A stretch of 7,413 nt of DNA from Flavobacteriales bacterium UBA5869 (lineage in GTDB: Bacteria; Bacteroidota; Bacteroidia; Flavobacteriales_D; Crocinitomicaceae), in assembly GCA_002432565.1 (NCBI GenBank), contig DJFP01000243.1, forward strand, positions 6,815-14,227, written 5' to 3'. Position 1 is the stretch's first letter; each line of letters starts with the position of its first letter. The translations under genes were made by a program, and so were the position numbers. This document shows, one piece after another, positions 1 through 5,874 of the stretch. The notes beneath the pieces were generated by a model that did no database searches, was not told the origin of the DNA, and saw nothing but the letters and a program-made list of their open reading frames with translations.

Positions 1-87
1 AAAGCGAAAGCTGTGATGGGTAAAGTGGCTCAGTGGTATGAAAACAACGAAGACTTTAAAGCAAAATACGATCAGATCGTCAATTGA
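1..87 (+). CDS. C-terminal end of an unidentified protein (5' partial)
   Basis: Reading frame 1 is open from the window edge and ends at a TGA at 85-87, giving 28 residues that finish in DFKAKYDQIVN. The fragment is lysine-rich and amphipathic, with a Trp-Tyr-Glu-Asn-Asn segment, and looks like the soluble helical tail of a cytoplasmic or periplasmic protein. It is too short for me to name a family. That it is a real gene end is supported by the strong palindromic terminator-like hairpin beginning 20 bp after the stop codon and by the co-oriented ftsB-like gene that follows with its own promoter. Whether it shares a function with that gene cannot be judged from this window. Confidence 0.7.
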   Translation, partial: KAKAVMGKVAQWYENNEDFKAKYDQIVN

Positions 88-107
88 TTTGAACCAAATT
101 GAATAAC

Positions 108-131
108 CGGGCCGTGATTAATCACGGCCCG
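108..131 (+). terminator. Probable intrinsic terminator (perfect 24-bp palindrome)
   Basis: The two 12-base halves (CGGGCCGTGATT and AATCACGGCCCG) are exact reverse complements. In RNA this would give a 10-bp GC-rich stem closed by a UUAA loop. It is followed by AUUUGUUUCU, a broken U-tract, so it should work mainly on + strand transcripts leaving the gene that ends at 87. The other strand has no U-run after the stem. Because the symmetry is perfect through the centre, a dimeric protein-binding site is a possible alternative. Confidence 0.7.
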
Positions 132-202
132 ATTTGTTTCTATTAACATTGACCGGAGGATATCTCCTAAATTTCTTTAGCCGGAAACGCAGGAATAAGC
201 CC

Positions 203-210
203 TAACTTTG
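203..210 (+). promoter_or_regulatory. Bacteroidota -7 promoter element (TAACTTTG) for the ftsB-like gene
   Basis: TAACTTTG matches the TAnnTTTG -7 consensus known for Bacteroidetes promoters exactly. It ends 4 bp before the ATG at 215, so transcription would start at or within a few bases of the start codon. I see no convincing TTTG-type -33 box at the usual distance. No Shine-Dalgarno sequence is present. Confidence 0.6.
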
Positions 211-214
211 GAAT

Positions 215-499
215 ATGAAGAAGTATCTTACACCTTTCAGAAACAAATACATCCTTGCTTTATGCCTTTTCACGGTGTACAATTTGTTTTTGGACGAGGT
301 GGATATCTTTACCATCATCAATCAAAATAAAAAGCTCTCGGAGCTTCGTTCAGCACAATCTGAAATGAACCTGAAACTGAAGGATACGAAATACATCCTT
401 TCACAGATCAAGGACCCTTCTTACCTCGAAAAATTAGCACGAGAAGACAAATTCTTCAAGAAAGACAACGAAGATATTTTTGTGATCACGTATAAGTAA
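215..499 (+). CDS. FtsB/DivIC-like septum formation initiator protein
   Basis: This is a 94-residue bitopic membrane protein of the septum-formation-initiator (DivIC/FtsB) family. A short basic N-terminus (MKKYLTPFRNK) is followed by one membrane helix at about residues 11-26. A heptad-like coiled coil runs from about 33 to 66 (NQNKKLSELRSAQSEMNLKL). The conserved C-terminal block (about 69-91) contains LEKLAREDKFFKKDNEDIFVI, typical of Bacteroidota members. Family members span the inner membrane and join the FtsL/FtsQ-type scaffold that activates septal peptidoglycan synthesis. The length is normal for the family. The ATG at 215 keeps the full N-terminal cytoplasmic tail and sits just after a TAnnTTTG box. 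The gene converges on the SpoIID-like gene, with a hairpin between them. Confident in the family; the exact orthology (FtsB or DivIC) is not settled. Confidence 0.9.
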   Translation: MKKYLTPFRNKYILALCLFTVYNLFLDEVDIFTIINQNKKLSELRSAQSEMNLKLKDTKYILSQIKDPSYLEKLAREDKFFKKDNEDIFVITYK

Positions 500-515
500 T
501 TAAAAATCGAATGAC

Positions 516-545
516 AGTAGGCACGCGAAGCTTCACGTGCCTACT
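516..545. terminator. Shared hairpin between convergent genes
   Basis: GTAGGCACG (517-525) pairs perfectly with CGTGCCTAC (536-544), extended by an A-T pair at 516/545, around a 10-base loop that itself holds GAAGCTTC. It fills nearly the whole 45-bp gap between the ftsB-like stop codon at 497-499 and the SpoIID-like stop codon at 545-547. The - strand side is followed a few bases later by AUUUUUAA, while the + strand side has only UUAAUCC, so termination is probably stronger for the - strand gene. A bidirectional role is inferred from the position. Confidence 0.6.
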
Positions 546-1726
546 TAATCCAGTTCCACAATCTTTGGCTGTTGATTAAAATACTGCTGCTCCTGGTAAT
601 TCACCACCTTCACTCCGGGAAAATAATACAAAGCTATTTGCACATAATTGAACCCGAATTTAGCCATTTTCATGGCTCCTTCCTGGCATAAACCTACTCC
701 ATGTCCATAACCGCGACCACGCAAAACCACTTCCGTCCCTTCCGGGTAACAATTGAAAAACGTGGATTTCAATTTAAAATGCTCCCGGATATCCCGCAAA
801 GGAATTCCAAGCCAGGGATACTGGTAAAAAGCGCATCGGTCGGTTTGATTGAAGGTGTAGATCATTGGTCCCAGCACGGAATCATTGACAGGATAATGAA
901 AAGCCGTTACCAGGTACTCCATCCAATCTGTCTGCGGAATTCGTTTTTCCCAGGTAGCCTGCTTGGTATAAATGCAAAACGTATCTTTAAAAGTGCTCAG
1001 GTAAGGAATTTTGTTGTTCCATACATAATCCGGTTCGGAGGTCTGACCACCGCAGTTTGCATGGAAATAAGCATCTACCAAATGTCCCTGCTGGTCAACC
1101 ATCACCATTCCTTCTGTTTTTAGAACTGCTGAGTCAATGATCGGATTCAGCCTCAACTGGTGGTGATAAGCCTGGCAGTGTGTTCGGTCGCACAAATCAA
1201 ATCCTTCTTTCTGATGCCTTGTTTTGTACTTTAAGGCATAGGTACGACTCATCAAAGCCTGAACTTTATAATATTCGATCTCTTTTCCTCCACCTCCTTC
1301 CGATTCTACAACACCGCTCAGGTAATTATTAATATCCACCAGGTTGACGATTGTCAAAGCTCCGTTCAGAACTGTAATTTCAACATCGTCCTTGTATTTG
1401 CGTTCTTTAACTGCAGGTATTTTTGTGGAATATACCAGGGAATTATTCAGTTTCGTAGCAACCAGAAGCACTTTGGAAACGACAGCTACTTCATTTACCC
1501 CAACTTTCAGCGAGATCAGGTTATTAGCTGTAACGGACAGTTCCACGAATTCACTGGGTAAAAGCGTTGTGAACTGCATCGTGTCACCAAACACATTGTA
1601 ACTTCCTTCTGAATAAGCAAAGACAATCCGTTGTACGGAATAATCACGCAAAACGCCTATCCGCATTTGCTGAGAAAATGCGAAACACGGAAAAATGAAC
1701 CCTATGAGCACGAATAAGCGCAACAT
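545..1726 (-). CDS. Secreted SpoIID/LytB-domain protein, probable lytic transglycosylase
   Basis: This 393-residue protein has a signal peptide (about residues 1-19, LFVLIGFIFPCFAFSQQ) and should act in the periplasm. A poorly conserved N-terminal region is followed by a SpoIID domain (PF08486) from about 125 to 245, and conserved motifs continue to about 375. Visible motifs are YLSGVVESE at 135-143, where E143 matches the catalytic glutamate of SpoIID, and KVQALMSRTYAL at 154-165. CDRTHCQ at 179-185 resembles the metal-binding cysteine pair of clostridial SpoIID. AYFHANCGGQTSEPDYVW at 219-236 and GRGYGHGVGLCQEGA at 337-351 complete the set. SpoIID enzymes cut glycan strands stripped of stem peptides. 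In sporulating Firmicutes they serve engulfment. A non-sporulating host implies a general role in cell-wall remodelling or daughter-cell separation. The ATG at 1726 precedes the signal peptide and follows TAATTTTG by 4 bp. Family is sure; activity is inferred. Confidence 0.9.
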   Translation of the reverse strand: MLRLFVLIGFIFPCFAFSQQMRIGVLRDYSVQRIVFAYSEGSYNVFGDTMQFTTLLPSEFVELSVTANNLISLKVGVNEVAVVSKVLLVATKLNNSLVYSTKIPAVKERKYKDDVEITVLNGALTIVNLVDINNYLSGVVESEGGGGKEIEYYKVQALMSRTYALKYKTRHQKEGFDLCDRTHCQAYHHQLRLNPIIDSAVLKTEGMVMVDQQGHLVDAYFHANCGGQTSEPDYVWNNKIPYLSTFKDTFCIYTKQATWEKRIPQTDWMEYLVTAFHYPVNDSVLGPMIYTFNQTDRCAFYQYPWLGIPLRDIREHFKLKSTFFNCYPEGTEVVLRGRGYGHGVGLCQEGAMKMAKFGFNYVQIALYYFPGVKVVNYQEQQYFNQQPKIVELD

Positions 1727-1730
1727 CCTA

Positions 1731-1738
1731 CAAAATTA
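1731..1738 (-). promoter_or_regulatory. -7 promoter element (TAATTTTG) for the SpoIID-like gene
   Basis: Read on the - strand, TAATTTTG fits TAnnTTTG exactly and is separated from the ATG at 1726 by TAGG, the same 4-bp spacing as at the ftsB-like gene. It lies in the 42-bp gap after lpxB, so this gene can be transcribed on its own even if some transcript reads through from the operon upstream. There is no clear -33 box at the usual distance. Confidence 0.55.
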
Positions 1739-1768
1739 GTTCTGTACCAAACTGAAATGGGCTCGAAC

Positions 1769-2878
1769 TCAAATAGTTTTCAACACTGATTGTGCAACTT
1801 TCTTCGATGCACCACCCTTACCTAACATATTCTTTAGTTCGGTATAGTCTTTTAGAACCTGCTCACGCTTGCTTCCGCCTTTAATTACCAGTGACAGTTC
1901 TTTCGCCAAACGATCTGTTGTACATTCATTCTGGATTAATTCCGTAACTGATTCCTTATCCAGGATCAGGTTTACCAATGAAATGTATTTTACATTCACT
2001 AATCTTTTGGCTATTTGATATGAAATCGCATTTCCAATGTAACAAACCACTTCGGGAATCTCGAACAGACCGGTTTCAAGTGTGGCAGTTCCGGAAGTCA
2101 CTACAGCTGCTTCGGATTGCTGCAGCAAGGGGTAAGTCTGACCATACACGACATCCACAGCCTTATCGCCGATCAGCTCTTTGTAAATAGCAATATCCAT
2201 ATTGGGTGCCCCGGCAATCACGAATTGATACTGCGGGAACAAGTCCACCAGAGGAAGCATGACCGGCAGCTTCGTACGCAGCTCCTGTTTCCTGGAGCCC
2301 GGAAGCATCGCAATAATCGGTTTATACGTTGGGGTTATTTGTAATTCCTGTTTCGGGAGCTTCTGGTATTGTTCTATTTCATCCAGTAAAGGATGCCCGA
2401 CATACTCTACATCGTAGTTGTACTTTTTGTAAAAGTCCGCTTCAAACGGAAGAATGCAGAACAGTTTGAAAACATCTCTTTTGATCTTGTGCACGCGATT
2501 TTCCTTCCATGCCCACACTGTCGGAGAAATGTAATAGTAAACCTTGATATTATTTTTCTTTGCCCACTCAGCGATTCTCATGTTGAAACCCGGGTAATCA
2601 ATCAGCAGCAAGGCATCCGGTTTGAATTTGAGAATATCTTCTTTGCAGAAGCGTATATTTCGAAGAATCGTCGGCAGGTTCATCAACACCTCCACAAACC
2701 CCATAAACGCCAGTTCACGAATGTGCTTTGCCATGGTTCCACCAACCGCCTGCATCTTATCTCCGCCCCAAAAACGAATATCGAGATCAGGCTGCTCCGC
2801 ATACAACTCCTTCATCACATTTGCTCCATGCAAATCCCCGGATGCTTCCCCCGAAATGATATACAGTTTTTTACTCAT
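1769..2878 (-). CDS. lpxB: Lipid-A-disaccharide synthase (GT19)
   Basis: This 369-residue enzyme joins UDP-2,3-diacylglucosamine to lipid X, forming the disaccharide-1-phosphate precursor of lipid A at the cytoplasmic face of the inner membrane. Family blocks run in order. SGEASGDLHGANV is at 9-21, FWGGDKMQAVGG at 36-47 and MGFVEVL at 59-65. IDYPGFNMRIA is at 93-103, and YYISPTVWAWKENRVHKIK at 115-133. CILPFE is at 141-146 and YVGHPLLDE at 159-167. MLPGSRKQEL, the start of the nucleotide-sugar-binding half, is at 191-200, with TSGTATLETGLFEIP at 261-275 and ISLVNLILDKESVTELIQ at 299-316. Length is normal and no key block is missing. The ATG overlaps the stop of the small membrane-protein gene as TAATG, which suggests translational coupling. 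A functional copy implies a lipopolysaccharide-bearing outer membrane. Confidence 0.97.
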   Translation of the reverse strand: MSKKLYIISGEASGDLHGANVMKELYAEQPDLDIRFWGGDKMQAVGGTMAKHIRELAFMGFVEVLMNLPTILRNIRFCKEDILKFKPDALLLIDYPGFNMRIAEWAKKNNIKVYYYISPTVWAWKENRVHKIKRDVFKLFCILPFEADFYKKYNYDVEYVGHPLLDEIEQYQKLPKQELQITPTYKPIIAMLPGSRKQELRTKLPVMLPLVDLFPQYQFVIAGAPNMDIAIYKELIGDKAVDVVYGQTYPLLQQSEAAVVTSGTATLETGLFEIPEVVCYIGNAISYQIAKRLVNVKYISLVNLILDKESVTELIQNECTTDRLAKELSLVIKGGSKREQVLKDYTELKNMLGKGGASKKVAQSVLKTI

Positions 2879-3189
2879 TATCGAATTAAGTTGACATAAA
2901 TAATAAACGGCAGGAACAAAGCGGATCCGACAATAATCCCACGTGCCAGGTCATAACGTTCCTTATTCAGGAACACATAAAACCAGATCAGATTCGGGAT
3001 GATCGAAAGCGAAAGGAATTTGCTCATAACATTCAGATCGATGAAAAAGCGGTCCCAAAACAGCGAAAACGGATAATGCTGTGCCAGGGAAATGATCCAT
3101 ATAGTCAGCGGAACACAGATAAACGGAGAAAGGATGCCGATGAGCATTCCTACTGTTGTACGTGCATTCCAGTTAAATCTTTTTTTCAT
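2878..3189 (-). CDS. Small three-helix membrane protein of unknown function
   Basis: I do not recognise a named family for this 103-residue protein. It has a basic N-terminus (MKKRFNWNAR) and three hydrophobic segments at about 12-35 (TVGMLIGILSPFICVPLTIW), 55-74 (around LSLSIIPNLIWFYVFL) and 82-100 (ARGIIVGSALFLPFIIYVNL). A short polar loop, NKERYD, separates the last two. It should be an inner-membrane protein. Both ends overlap neighbours by one base, surE stop into its ATG and its own stop into the lpxB ATG, each as TAATG, so it is a true member of the operon. I have the impression that small membrane proteins occupy this slot in other Flavobacteriales, but cannot verify it here. A link to lipid A or envelope physiology is inferred from position only. 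Confidence 0.8.
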   Translation of the reverse strand: MKKRFNWNARTTVGMLIGILSPFICVPLTIWIISLAQHYPFSLFWDRFFIDLNVMSKFLSLSIIPNLIWFYVFLNKERYDLARGIIVGSALFLPFIIYVNLIR

Positions 3190-3959
3190 TAGAATATCTT
3201 TTTCAAATCAGCAATCGTTTGGTGAGCTGTCAGATCAAATTGAGTCGGTACAATAGTCGCATACCCCTGATCTAAAAAATGTAAATCCGTATCTGTAGCA
3301 TCTTCACGGGAATCAAATGTTCCGGTCAGCCAATAGTAAGGTCTTCCGAACTGGTCCATGCGTTTATCGAAACGGTCTTCCCAAAAAGCATAAGCTTGTC
3401 TGCAGACTTCAATTCCCTTCAAGGCTTCCACCGGACCTTTCGGAATATTTACATTCAGGCAAACTCCCTGCGGTAATCCATGTGCAAGGATTTGAGGAAT
3501 AACTTGTTTTGCCACATACATGGAAGCAGAAAAATCCGCGTCGGGGTCAAAATCCCCATACGAAAAACCTATGCTCGGAATGTGTTCCATAGCAGCCTCA
3601 ACAGCGGCCGACATTGTTCCTGAATACAAAACGTTCGTAGAAGAATTCAAACCATGGTTTACTCCTGACAGGATCAGGTCCGGTTTGCGGTGCAATACTT
3701 CATAAACTCCAAGCTTTACACAGTCAACCGGTGTTCCGCTGCAGGAATACGCTTCAATTCCTTCAAAAATATCAGAACGGAACAATCTCAACGGATGTGA
3801 AATAGTGATGGCATGGCCCATTCCTGATTGCGGTTTGTCGGGCGCTATTACCACTACATCTCCAAACTCCTGGGCAACAGTAACTAAAGAAGCTATTCCT
3901 TTTGCATGCAGACTGTCATCGTTGGTTACGAAAATGAGCGGGCGATTCGAATTTTTCAT
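3189..3959 (-). CDS. surE: 5'/3'-nucleotidase SurE
   Basis: SurE is a cytoplasmic, divalent-metal-dependent phosphatase acting on nucleoside monophosphates, with activity on short polyphosphate reported for some members. The 256-residue product shows the family blocks FVTNDDSLHAKGI at 10-22, APDKPQSGMGHAITI at 39-53 and YSCSGTPVDCVKLG at 71-84. LSGVNHGLN follows at 97-105 and YSGTMSAAVEA shortly after. The expected metal ligands D14, D15, S45 and N101 are all present. The usual Gly after the Asp pair is Ser here. I chose ATG 3959 (MKNSNRP) over an in-frame TTG at 3968 because that TTG lies inside the TATCTTTG promoter box. It is the first gene of the surE-membrane protein-lpxB operon, and its TAA overlaps the next ATG by one base. 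Confidence 0.95.
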   Translation of the reverse strand: MKNSNRPLIFVTNDDSLHAKGIASLVTVAQEFGDVVVIAPDKPQSGMGHAITISHPLRLFRSDIFEGIEAYSCSGTPVDCVKLGVYEVLHRKPDLILSGVNHGLNSSTNVLYSGTMSAAVEAAMEHIPSIGFSYGDFDPDADFSASMYVAKQVIPQILAHGLPQGVCLNVNIPKGPVEALKGIEVCRQAYAFWEDRFDKRMDQFGRPYYWLTGTFDSREDATDTDLHFLDQGYATIVPTQFDLTAHQTIADLKKIF

Positions 3960-3965
3960 TGAAAA

Positions 3966-3973
3966 CAAAGATA
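3966..3973 (-). promoter_or_regulatory. -7 promoter element (TATCTTTG) for the surE-lpxB operon
   Basis: On the - strand TATCTTTG is an exact TAnnTTTG match and is followed after 6 bp (TTTTCA) by the surE ATG. It is the only good promoter-like element in the 130-bp gap upstream of the three-gene operon. I see no convincing -33 box. The predicted transcription start is at or very near the ATG. Confidence 0.6.
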
Positions 3974-4034
3974 CATTTTTAGTCTCTCACTGGTTTAACC
4001 TGAAATGCTAAAGTTTTGAAAAGTAACAACGGGG

Positions 4035-4085
4035 CTTCGACTTAATTCAAAACAGACCGAATAAGGTAACTGAGCGGAGTCGAAG
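4035..4085. repeat. Intergenic inverted repeat of the TTCGACTCCGCTCAG type
   Basis: CTTCGACT (4035-4042) and AGTCGAAG (4078-4085) are perfect inverted arms. The right arm extends into GGTAACTGAGCGGAGTCGAAG. Read on the - strand this begins CTTCGACTCCGCTCAG, a motif I associate with dispersed intergenic repeats in Bacteroidota and other bacterial genomes. The left half is degenerate beyond the 8-base core. The element begins 4 bp past the stop codon of the PQQ-like gene. On the - strand the second arm is followed by CCCCGTTGTTACTTTTC, so it could act as a weak terminator as well. Confidence 0.5.
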
Positions 4086-4089
4086 GTCC

Positions 4090-5703
4090 TTATTCTATTA
4101 CAAAGCTTACGATCTTCTTTCCACGGCTTCCAACCACAATACGATTTCCCCAGGCAACCGGAGAGGATTCCCATACACAGTCGGTTTTTCGCTTCACAAT
4201 GATCTTCCCGCTCAACCCGTCCACCAGGTAAATCGTTCCATAGACATCTGTGAAGAAAATATAGCAGTTTCCTGCTTTGTCGTAAAGATCTATCGGGGAA
4301 GCCCAGCTGTAATAATCCATCGGAATGGAAAATCTTTCTTTTCCTGTTGTTTTATCGATAGCTACGAATTCTCCTGCCAAAGTACCGTTCACACGAGAGA
4401 AAATCCCGTAAACCAGTTTGCCTGCCTTTTTCTTTCCGGGTAAAACAGAAGCCAGGACACCCCCTGAATTGACGCGTCCGTTAAGCCTGGTATTGGTCGA
4501 TTTCCGGGAAACGTCCCAAATCTCTTTACCGGTCAGTCCGTCGATCTTGCGAATGTGTGCCGTACCGGTCTCACCTTGCTTATCTACTTCGTTTCCGGTA
4601 TACAAATACGGATGATTATCTTCCTGCAGATCGATTACCATAGAAGCATCCGTATCATCGTAATTATCCAGGTACCAGACAGGTTTCATGGTCATCAGGT
4701 TCATGCAGAATACATTTCCGCCGTTATCTCCGAACCAACCCAGGTTGTTCCAGGCACCAAAGCTCGATTCAATCCCCAAATCCGGGTGTTTTTGAATCTG
4801 GTAGTTGAAAATAAATGGTTTCGGGATTTCTTTCCCTTTCGCAATTTTGGTTTTGTAGATCTGGCCGTTCTCAGCCGGATGGAACCAATATCCCGTTTTT
4901 GCATCTACCAGGGAATTGCTGTCAAATGCACCCCAGAGTCTTCGCGCTTTCGGATCCAAACCATTCCGGAAGAAGATTTCCTTACCGGTAAACAGGTTGA
5001 AAATGTAAGAACCGAAACGTTCCCCGTTCTTAATTCCTTGTCCTACGTAGAGCAAACCATTCATTCTGGGATCTACGGATACTGTTCCCTTGATCGGATT
5101 TTCAATCGTCACATGCGGACGGGTTGCTTTCCCGGTCTTCCAATCGATGAAATAAATATCCCCGCACAAACTTCCCACAACCACTTCCCGGAAATTTTTC
5201 TGGTTCACATATTCCGGGTTTATTCCGTAAAGACGTTTTGAAATATTCTTAGGCCATTTAATTACCAAAGGTTGACCGGTCCAGCCCGAACCGCCGCCCC
5301 AGGAACCGTATTCAGTCGTTCTTCCGTCGTAACCCGTGGTAAATTCCCAATCCGGGCGAATGTCTTTTGGTCTTCCCTTCAGAATTCCGCGTGTCGGGGC
5401 ATTGCGCTGAGCATTTCCTCTAAAGCAAAAAATTCCATTCTCCGAATTGTAATCATCCGTGAAAAGAATTTCTTCTTCCGGATCGTGTGCTTCCGGATTA
5501 AACGTTCGCACGTCAAACATCGAAACATCCGATTCTTCGGGGTATTGGACCTTCCAGGTAGCGCCTCCGTCCAAAATATTCTCTACGAATTCAGGAAGTA
5601 TGCGCATTTCCGGCTTGACATAATGCAGGGTAATCCCCGTACCGAGGTAACCCACCAAAAAGACAATCCCGTAAGCAACGAATAATTTAAACGCTCTGAT
5701 CAC
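4090..5703 (-). CDS. Membrane-anchored PQQ-like beta-propeller protein
   Basis: This 537-residue protein has one N-terminal membrane helix at about 7-27 (LFVAYGIVFLVGYLGTGIT) and a large exported domain. The blocks match PQQ-binding-like beta-propeller proteins, with short strands and [DG]-x-x-TGK turns. CFRGNAQRNAPTRG is at 93-106, IDWKTGKA at 186-193, FNLFTGKEI at 235-243 and IDGLTGKEIWD at 387-397. AIDKTTGKERFSIP (448-461), ASPIDLYDKAGNCYIFFTD (468-486), LVDGLSGKI (493-501) and SSPVAWGNRIVVGSRGKKI (513-531) follow. The C-terminal blades resemble BamB-like and PQQ-enzyme blades, but I do not see the complete cofactor-binding and catalytic set of a quinoprotein dehydrogenase, so a binding or scaffolding role is at least as likely. 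The start is GTG; no ATG lies between it and the membrane helix. A promoter-like GAACTTTG precedes it by 4 bp. Substrate and function are unknown. Confidence 0.8.
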   Translation of the reverse strand: MIRAFKLFVAYGIVFLVGYLGTGITLHYVKPEMRILPEFVENILDGGATWKVQYPEESDVSMFDVRTFNPEAHDPEEEILFTDDYNSENGIFCFRGNAQRNAPTRGILKGRPKDIRPDWEFTTGYDGRTTEYGSWGGGSGWTGQPLVIKWPKNISKRLYGINPEYVNQKNFREVVVGSLCGDIYFIDWKTGKATRPHVTIENPIKGTVSVDPRMNGLLYVGQGIKNGERFGSYIFNLFTGKEIFFRNGLDPKARRLWGAFDSNSLVDAKTGYWFHPAENGQIYKTKIAKGKEIPKPFIFNYQIQKHPDLGIESSFGAWNNLGWFGDNGGNVFCMNLMTMKPVWYLDNYDDTDASMVIDLQEDNHPYLYTGNEVDKQGETGTAHIRKIDGLTGKEIWDVSRKSTNTRLNGRVNSGGVLASVLPGKKKAGKLVYGIFSRVNGTLAGEFVAIDKTTGKERFSIPMDYYSWASPIDLYDKAGNCYIFFTDVYGTIYLVDGLSGKIIVKRKTDCVWESSPVAWGNRIVVGSRGKKIVSFVIE

Positions 5704-5707
5704 CCTG

Positions 5708-5715
5708 CAAAGTTC
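5708..5715 (-). promoter_or_regulatory. Imperfect -7 element (GAACTTTG) before the PQQ-like gene
   Basis: GAACTTTG differs from TAnnTTTG at its first base. It ends 4 bp (CAGG) before the GTG start at 5703, the same spacing as the boxes of the ftsB-like and SpoIID-like genes. The shared position, rather than the match itself, is the main argument. Confidence 0.35.
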
Positions 5716-5810
5716 GGGGAAATCAGGAGTTGAAAACTCAGAAAATTAGAATAGTTATAAAGTTTCAGCTGTTAACTTCGCAAACAGAATCACGAATCAT
5801 TGGAAAAGTA

Positions 5811-5846
5811 AAAAAGCCATCCCTCTCAGAAGAGAGGAACGGCTTT
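5811..5846 (-). terminator. Intrinsic terminator of the repeat-protein gene
   Basis: CCTCTC (5822-5827) pairs with GAGAGG (5832-5837) around an AGAA loop, and an outer stem is formed by AAAGCC (5813-5818) and GGCTTT (5841-5846) with a small internal bulge. In the - strand transcript the second outer arm runs into GGCUUUUUUACUUUU, a good U-tract. It begins about 29 bp after the stop codon of the T9SS-secreted protein. The rest of the 171-bp gap down to 5704 contains only the weak promoter element of the next gene. Confidence 0.85.
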
Positions 5847-5874
5847 CAAACATGTTATTTGCTGTGATTTAAAA

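Noticed and set aside
155..167. Small inverted repeat GGAG-GATAT-CTCC upstream of the ftsB-like promoter
   Set aside because: Four-base arms are expected by chance and nothing else marks it as an operator.
701..1123. 140-codon + strand open frame opposite the SpoIID-like gene
   Set aside because: It is antisense to conserved SpoIID motifs, and the predicted sequence has no coherent domain or promoter.
2393..2899. 168-codon + strand open frame opposite lpxB
   Set aside because: It lies wholly antisense to conserved lpxB blocks, its translation is rich in His, Arg and Cys without any recognisable domain, and no promoter or start context supports it.
4555..5241. 228-codon + strand open frame opposite the PQQ-like gene
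   Set aside because: It is antisense to well-conserved propeller motifs, and its predicted protein shows no signal peptide, motif or repeat. It looks like a shadow of codon bias in the real gene.
5727..5739. GAGTT-GAA-AACTC hairpin upstream of the PQQ-like gene
   Set aside because: A five-base stem with a three-base loop is too weak and common to call a regulatory element or terminator.
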